NCBI GenBank assembly: GCA_030830595.1
Contig: JAURMS010000006.1
Location: forward strand, 1-8,107
Direction of reading: 5' to 3'
DNA from: Gammaproteobacteria bacterium
GTDB taxonomy: Bacteria; Pseudomonadota; Gammaproteobacteria; Steroidobacterales; Steroidobacteraceae
DNA length: 8,107 nt
A program made the translations under genes and the position numbers. Below are positions 5,584 through 8,107 of the stretch, one piece after another (within the stretch, counting starts at the first letter, position 1; each line of letters opens with the position of its first letter). The notes beneath the pieces were generated by a model. That model was not told where the DNA came from. It searched no databases and saw only the letters and a program-made list of their open reading frames with translations.

Positions 5584-6488
5584 TGCGGATCGCTCCCGAG
5601 CCTCAGCGCGACGGTCCTCCCAAGCTCCTCGACTGCGAGTGCGTAGAGCAGGCTCCGGTTGTAGCGCATGATGACCGTGAAGTTATGCAGTCCCGTCAGG
5701 TGGATGGGTCCGGTTGAATCCACCACCTCGATGTCCATGGTGGATGAGTCCGGGTTGTCGCCCTCGGGCGGCTTGCCCTCCAGCAGGATGGCTTCGCCGC
5801 GGCGCCAGCCATGCTGGAGGAGGTAGTTGGCGATGCTGGAGATGGCATCGTCCCAGTCGGTAAAGAGATCCCGGCGACCGTCACCGTTGCCGTCCACTGC
5901 ATAGATGCGATAACTGCGCGGCATGAACTGCCCGAAGCCCATTGCGCCGGCATAGGAACCGCGCGATTCAAGGGGAGAGACACCCTCGTCACGCACCAGA
6001 GCCAGGAACTGCCCCAGCTCCCCGAGGAAGTATTCACTGCGCGGCGGGTAATCGAAGCCGAGGGTCACCAGTGCGTCCAGCACCCGGTGCCGCCCGGTGA
6101 TCCTGCCGAAGCGGGTCTCCACGCCGAGGATGCCGACGATCACACGCGGGTCCACCCCGGTTTGCTGCTCCACCTCGGCCAGTCGATCGGCGTGTTCCTT
6201 CCAGAAGGCCACGCCCGTGGCAATGCGCTTTTCATCGAGGAAGTTCTGCCGGTATTCGCCCCAGGTCAGCCGCTTCTCGGCCGGGCGGGTGATCAACTCG
6301 ATGATGTCTGGTTGAGGCTCTGCGCGAGCCAGGATGGACTCCACCCACTTGCGATCGAGCCCATGCTCGCTGCTGGCCGCCTCGATGAAGGCCTGCACCT
6401 CAGGACGGGAGGTATCCAGGGTGGAGGCCTGTACGGCGCAGGTGCCGAGCCAGCCGCAGCACAGCAGCACCATGGCGCTGTGGTTCAT
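5580..6488 (-). CDS. mltB: Lytic murein transglycosylase B (SLT family 3)
   Basis: MltB cuts the glycan backbone between MurNAc and GlcNAc with formation of 1,6-anhydro-MurNAc, opening the wall for growth and feeding recycling. The 302-residue protein carries the family-3 domain throughout: FWKEHADRL, IVGILGVETRFGR with catalytic Glu124, DALVTLGFDYPPR, then GSYAGAMGFGQFMPRSY. AVDGNGDGRRDLF corresponds to the EF-hand-like calcium loop of E. coli Slt35, and the C-terminal FTVIMRYNRSLLYALAV is also conserved. The N terminus looks like a cleavable signal peptide (likely after CAVQA). It has cysteines but no good lipobox (LGTC), so the protein may be soluble in the periplasm, like Pseudomonas SltB1, rather than a lipoprotein. 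The ATG at 6488 overlaps the rodA stop as ATGA, and the gene's own stop overlaps the rlpA GTG. The upstream extension of this frame is only an out-of-frame reading of rodA. Confidence 0.95.
   Translation of the reverse strand: MNHSAMVLLCCGWLGTCAVQASTLDTSRPEVQAFIEAASSEHGLDRKWVESILARAEPQPDIIELITRPAEKRLTWGEYRQNFLDEKRIATGVAFWKEHADRLAEVEQQTGVDPRVIVGILGVETRFGRITGRHRVLDALVTLGFDYPPRSEYFLGELGQFLALVRDEGVSPLESRGSYAGAMGFGQFMPRSYRIYAVDGNGDGRRDLFTDWDDAISSIANYLLQHGWRRGEAILLEGKPPEGDNPDSSTMDIEVVDSTGPIHLTGLHNFTVIMRYNRSLLYALAVEELGRTVALRLGSDPQ
5593..5597 (-). promoter_or_regulatory. Ribosome binding site for the GTG start of rlpA
   Basis: On the minus strand GGGAG lies 9 nt before the GTG at 5583 and within the 3' end of mltB. 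It supports the GTG start, which also gives a full lipoprotein signal peptide. Confidence 0.6.
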
Positions 6489-7738
6489 GAGCGGATGAGC
6501 TTTCTCTGGAATCGCATGCTCAGGAGGATACCGAAGCCTGCCATGAGGGTCACCATCGAGGTGCCCCCGTAACTGATCAGCGGCAGCGGCACACCGACGA
6601 CCGGCAACAGCCCTGTCACCATGCCGGTGTTGACGAACACATAGACGAACAGGGTCGCGGCGATGCTGCCCGCCAGCAGGCGCCCGTAGGTGTCGGCGCA
6701 CTGGCTGGCGAGGAACAGGGCACGACCGATCAGCAGCGCGTACAGGCCGAGCAGGAAGGCCTGCCCGATCAGCCCGAACTCCTCGCCGATCACTGCGAAG
6801 ATGAAATCGGTGGTGCGCTCGGGAAGGAATTCCAGCTGGGCCTGGCTGCCGTTCATCCAGCCCTTGCCGAACACGCCGCCAGAGCCGATGGCGATCTGGG
6901 ACTGGATGATGTGGTAGCCCGAACCGAGCGGGTCGCGCTGGGGATCCAGCAGGGTCAGGATCCGCCCGCGCTGATAATCGTGCAACAGGTAGTGCCAGGC
7001 GACGTAGCCGATGGGCACCGCCCCGGCCAGGAGGCCCCAGATCACCTTCCACGGCAGGCCTGCGAGCAGGATGACGACAAAGCCCGCGCCCGCCACCAGC
7101 AGGGCCGTGCCCAGGTCGGGCTGCAGGAAGATGAGCACTGCCGGACAGAGGATGATCACCGTGGTGACCGCTGCGTCTTTCATCGAGAGCGGCAGCGGAC
7201 GGTTGTGCAGGTAGAACGCACACATCATCGGCAGGGCCAGTTTCATGAGCTCTGAGGGCTGGAAGCGCACCACGCCGAGGTCCAGCCAGCGCTGGGCGCC
7301 CTTGCTGACGTCCCCGATGATCTCGACTGCGACCAGCATCAAGAGGCCTGCGCCGTAGACATACGGCGAGGCCATCCGGAGGAAACGTGCCGGCACCAGC
7401 GTTATGACCAGCAGCACCGCGAGGCCCACCCCCAGTCTTGCCACCTGCCGCCACCACAAGAATTTTTCGGTACCCGAGGCGCTCCACAACACAAACAGGC
7501 CAAAGACCGACGTCACCAAGATGGCCACCAGCAGCAAAGGATCGATGCCCTCCCGAAAGAGACTCCACAGGCGCTGCAGAGGGTAGAAAAGGAACGACTT
7601 GACCTGTTTGGCCACCAGCCGGGAACTAGGGAAGGTAGCCGCGATGGCCTCCAGAGAGCGACGCAGCAGGCGCAGCCAGCGACCGCCGGACGGGCCGCCC
7701 TGGCTCCTGCGGGGCAGGGGGATTCCGGGCTGACGCAT
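6485..7738 (-). CDS. rodA: Rod shape-determining SEDS peptidoglycan glycosyltransferase RodA
   Basis: RodA polymerises lipid II into glycan strands during sidewall elongation, together with PBP2 and under MreB guidance. The protein is 417 aa with about ten hydrophobic segments between residue 67 and the end. Family blocks are LWSASGTEKFLWW, GAQRWLDLGVVRFQPSELMKLALP, LQPDLGTALLV, SGYHIIQSQIAIGSGGVFGKGW and FLPERTTDFIFAVIGEE with the conserved essential Asp311. The SEDS signature GVPLPLISYGGTS is at residues 382-394. The start is ATG 7738, overlapping the mrdA stop as TAATG, with GAGAGGA at 7749-7755 as ribosome binding site 10 nt upstream. This gives an N-terminal extension of about 45 arginine-rich residues compared with E. 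coli RodA. An alternative GTG at 7615 would remove most of it but has no Shine-Dalgarno sequence. The gene ends in an ATGA overlap with mltB. Confidence 0.96.
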   Translation of the reverse strand: MRQPGIPLPRRSQGGPSGGRWLRLLRRSLEAIAATFPSSRLVAKQVKSFLFYPLQRLWSLFREGIDPLLLVAILVTSVFGLFVLWSASGTEKFLWWRQVARLGVGLAVLLVITLVPARFLRMASPYVYGAGLLMLVAVEIIGDVSKGAQRWLDLGVVRFQPSELMKLALPMMCAFYLHNRPLPLSMKDAAVTTVIILCPAVLIFLQPDLGTALLVAGAGFVVILLAGLPWKVIWGLLAGAVPIGYVAWHYLLHDYQRGRILTLLDPQRDPLGSGYHIIQSQIAIGSGGVFGKGWMNGSQAQLEFLPERTTDFIFAVIGEEFGLIGQAFLLGLYALLIGRALFLASQCADTYGRLLAGSIAATLFVYVFVNTGMVTGLLPVVGVPLPLISYGGTSMVTLMAGFGILLSMRFQRKLIRS

Positions 7739-8107
7739 TATGGCCCGGTCCTCTCGAGGTAGGCATCGAAGACGGCCCTTGCCACGGGTGCTGCCACCCC
7801 GCTGCCGCTGCTCCCGTTCTCGACCAGCACGGAGACCACCAGCTTGGGATCCTCTGCCGGTGCAAAGGCCACGAACAGGGCGTGATCGCGCAGCCTTTCG
7901 TCGATGGCACTTTCATCGTAGCGTTGGTTCTGGCCGATGGAGAAGACCTGCGCCGTGCCGGTCTTGCCGGCGATGGAATAGCCGGCGCCGCGGGCCGCCC
8001 GTGCCGCTGTGCCCCGCGGACCGGAGGTCACCGCCACCATGGCATCGACGATCACCTGCCAGCTGTCCTCGTCCTGCAGCTCGATCGGCTCCAGCGGCAC
8101 TGGTGCG
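7738..8107 (-). CDS. mrdA: Penicillin-binding protein 2 (elongation transpeptidase), C-terminal fragment
   Basis: Only the last 123 or so codons are present; the gene runs off the right edge of the window. PBP2 is the monofunctional class-B transpeptidase of the elongasome and pairs with RodA. The fragment holds the third active-site motif KTGTAQVF (Lys codon at 7965-7963) in GYSIAGKTGTAQVF. The PBP2-typical DERLRDHALFVAFAP and VVSVLVENG follow, and the protein ends shortly after without the long tail of the E. coli protein. FtsI-type proteins do not carry the RLRDHALF block, so PBP2 is preferred, and the rodA neighbour supports it. Its TAA stop overlaps the rodA ATG by one base (TAATG), a typical coupling junction. 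Confidence 0.95.
   Translation of the reverse strand, partial: APVPLEPIELQDEDSWQVIVDAMVAVTSGPRGTAARAARGAGYSIAGKTGTAQVFSIGQNQRYDESAIDERLRDHALFVAFAPAEDPKLVVSVLVENGSSGSGVAAPVARAVFDAYLERTGP
7749..7755 (-). promoter_or_regulatory. Ribosome binding site for rodA
   Basis: GAGAGGA on the minus strand lies 10 nt before the ATG at 7738 and inside the last codons of mrdA. It supports the long RodA form with the arginine-rich N terminus over a downstream GTG start. Confidence 0.6.

Noticed and set aside
6489..7568. Upstream extension of the mltB frame making a 662-codon open frame
   Set aside because: The part before the mltB ATG at 6488 is an out-of-frame reading of rodA, with low-complexity Arg/Pro/Gly composition. 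The conserved signal peptide and domain start at 6488.
1..8107. Mobile elements, CRISPR arrays, tRNA or rRNA genes, riboswitches
   Set aside because: Nearly every base is covered by conserved coding sequence, gaps are 16 nt or less, and I saw no direct-repeat arrays, inverted terminal repeats, transposase motifs or RNA-gene signatures.

Overview
The window is a gap-free stretch of GC-rich bacterial DNA (clearly above 60% GC by eye) made of two convergent gene blocks. The gene content suggests a gammaproteobacterium: it has a PBP2-RodA-MltB-RlpA-DacA elongation cluster and a MurU-type nucleotidyltransferase of the Pseudomonas kind. I cannot fix the genus. The atypical arrangement of the lipoate genes, and a D-amino-acid aminotransferase in the cell-wall operon, argue against an enteric organism and fit a deeper high-GC lineage.

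Plus strand, 1-2787: murU (N-acetylmuramate-1-phosphate uridylyltransferase, 5' end at or just beyond the window edge), lipA (lipoyl synthase), an OsmC-family protein, and lipB (octanoyltransferase). Spacings are short: 9 nt, then 16 nt, then a 4-nt overlap in which lipB starts at TTG. The four genes look co-transcribed. LipB and LipA together carry out de novo lipoylation. The OsmC protein lies between them and is presumably a peroxide or thiol-redox function made together with them.

Minus strand, 8107-2768: the 3' end of mrdA (PBP2), rodA, mltB, rlpA, dacA and a class-IV aminotransferase (D-alanine aminotransferase type). Junctions are overlaps of 1 or 4 nt or gaps of 1 to 10 nt, so this is a tight operon. 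PBP2 and RodA form the elongasome transpeptidase/glycosyltransferase pair. MltB and RlpA are lytic transglycosylases, DacA trims pentapeptides, and the aminotransferase would interconvert D-amino acids.

The main anomaly is an in-frame TGA at 4037-4035 in dacA. All three catalytic motifs come before it. The whole remaining C-terminal part (125 codons) stays open in the same frame after it. TGA ends six other genes here, so it is a true stop in this genome. dacA is therefore truncated, recently inactivated, read through, or affected by a base error.

The second point of interest is the layout. The lipA-osmC-lipB block is convergent to the operon that in enterics continues co-directionally from dacA into ybeD-lipB-lipA. 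ybeD is absent, and lipB and the aminotransferase gene overlap tail to tail by 20 bp. I see no tRNA, rRNA, CRISPR array, insertion sequence or phage gene, and there is no intergenic space longer than 16 nt. I found no evidence of an undescribed multi-gene system.
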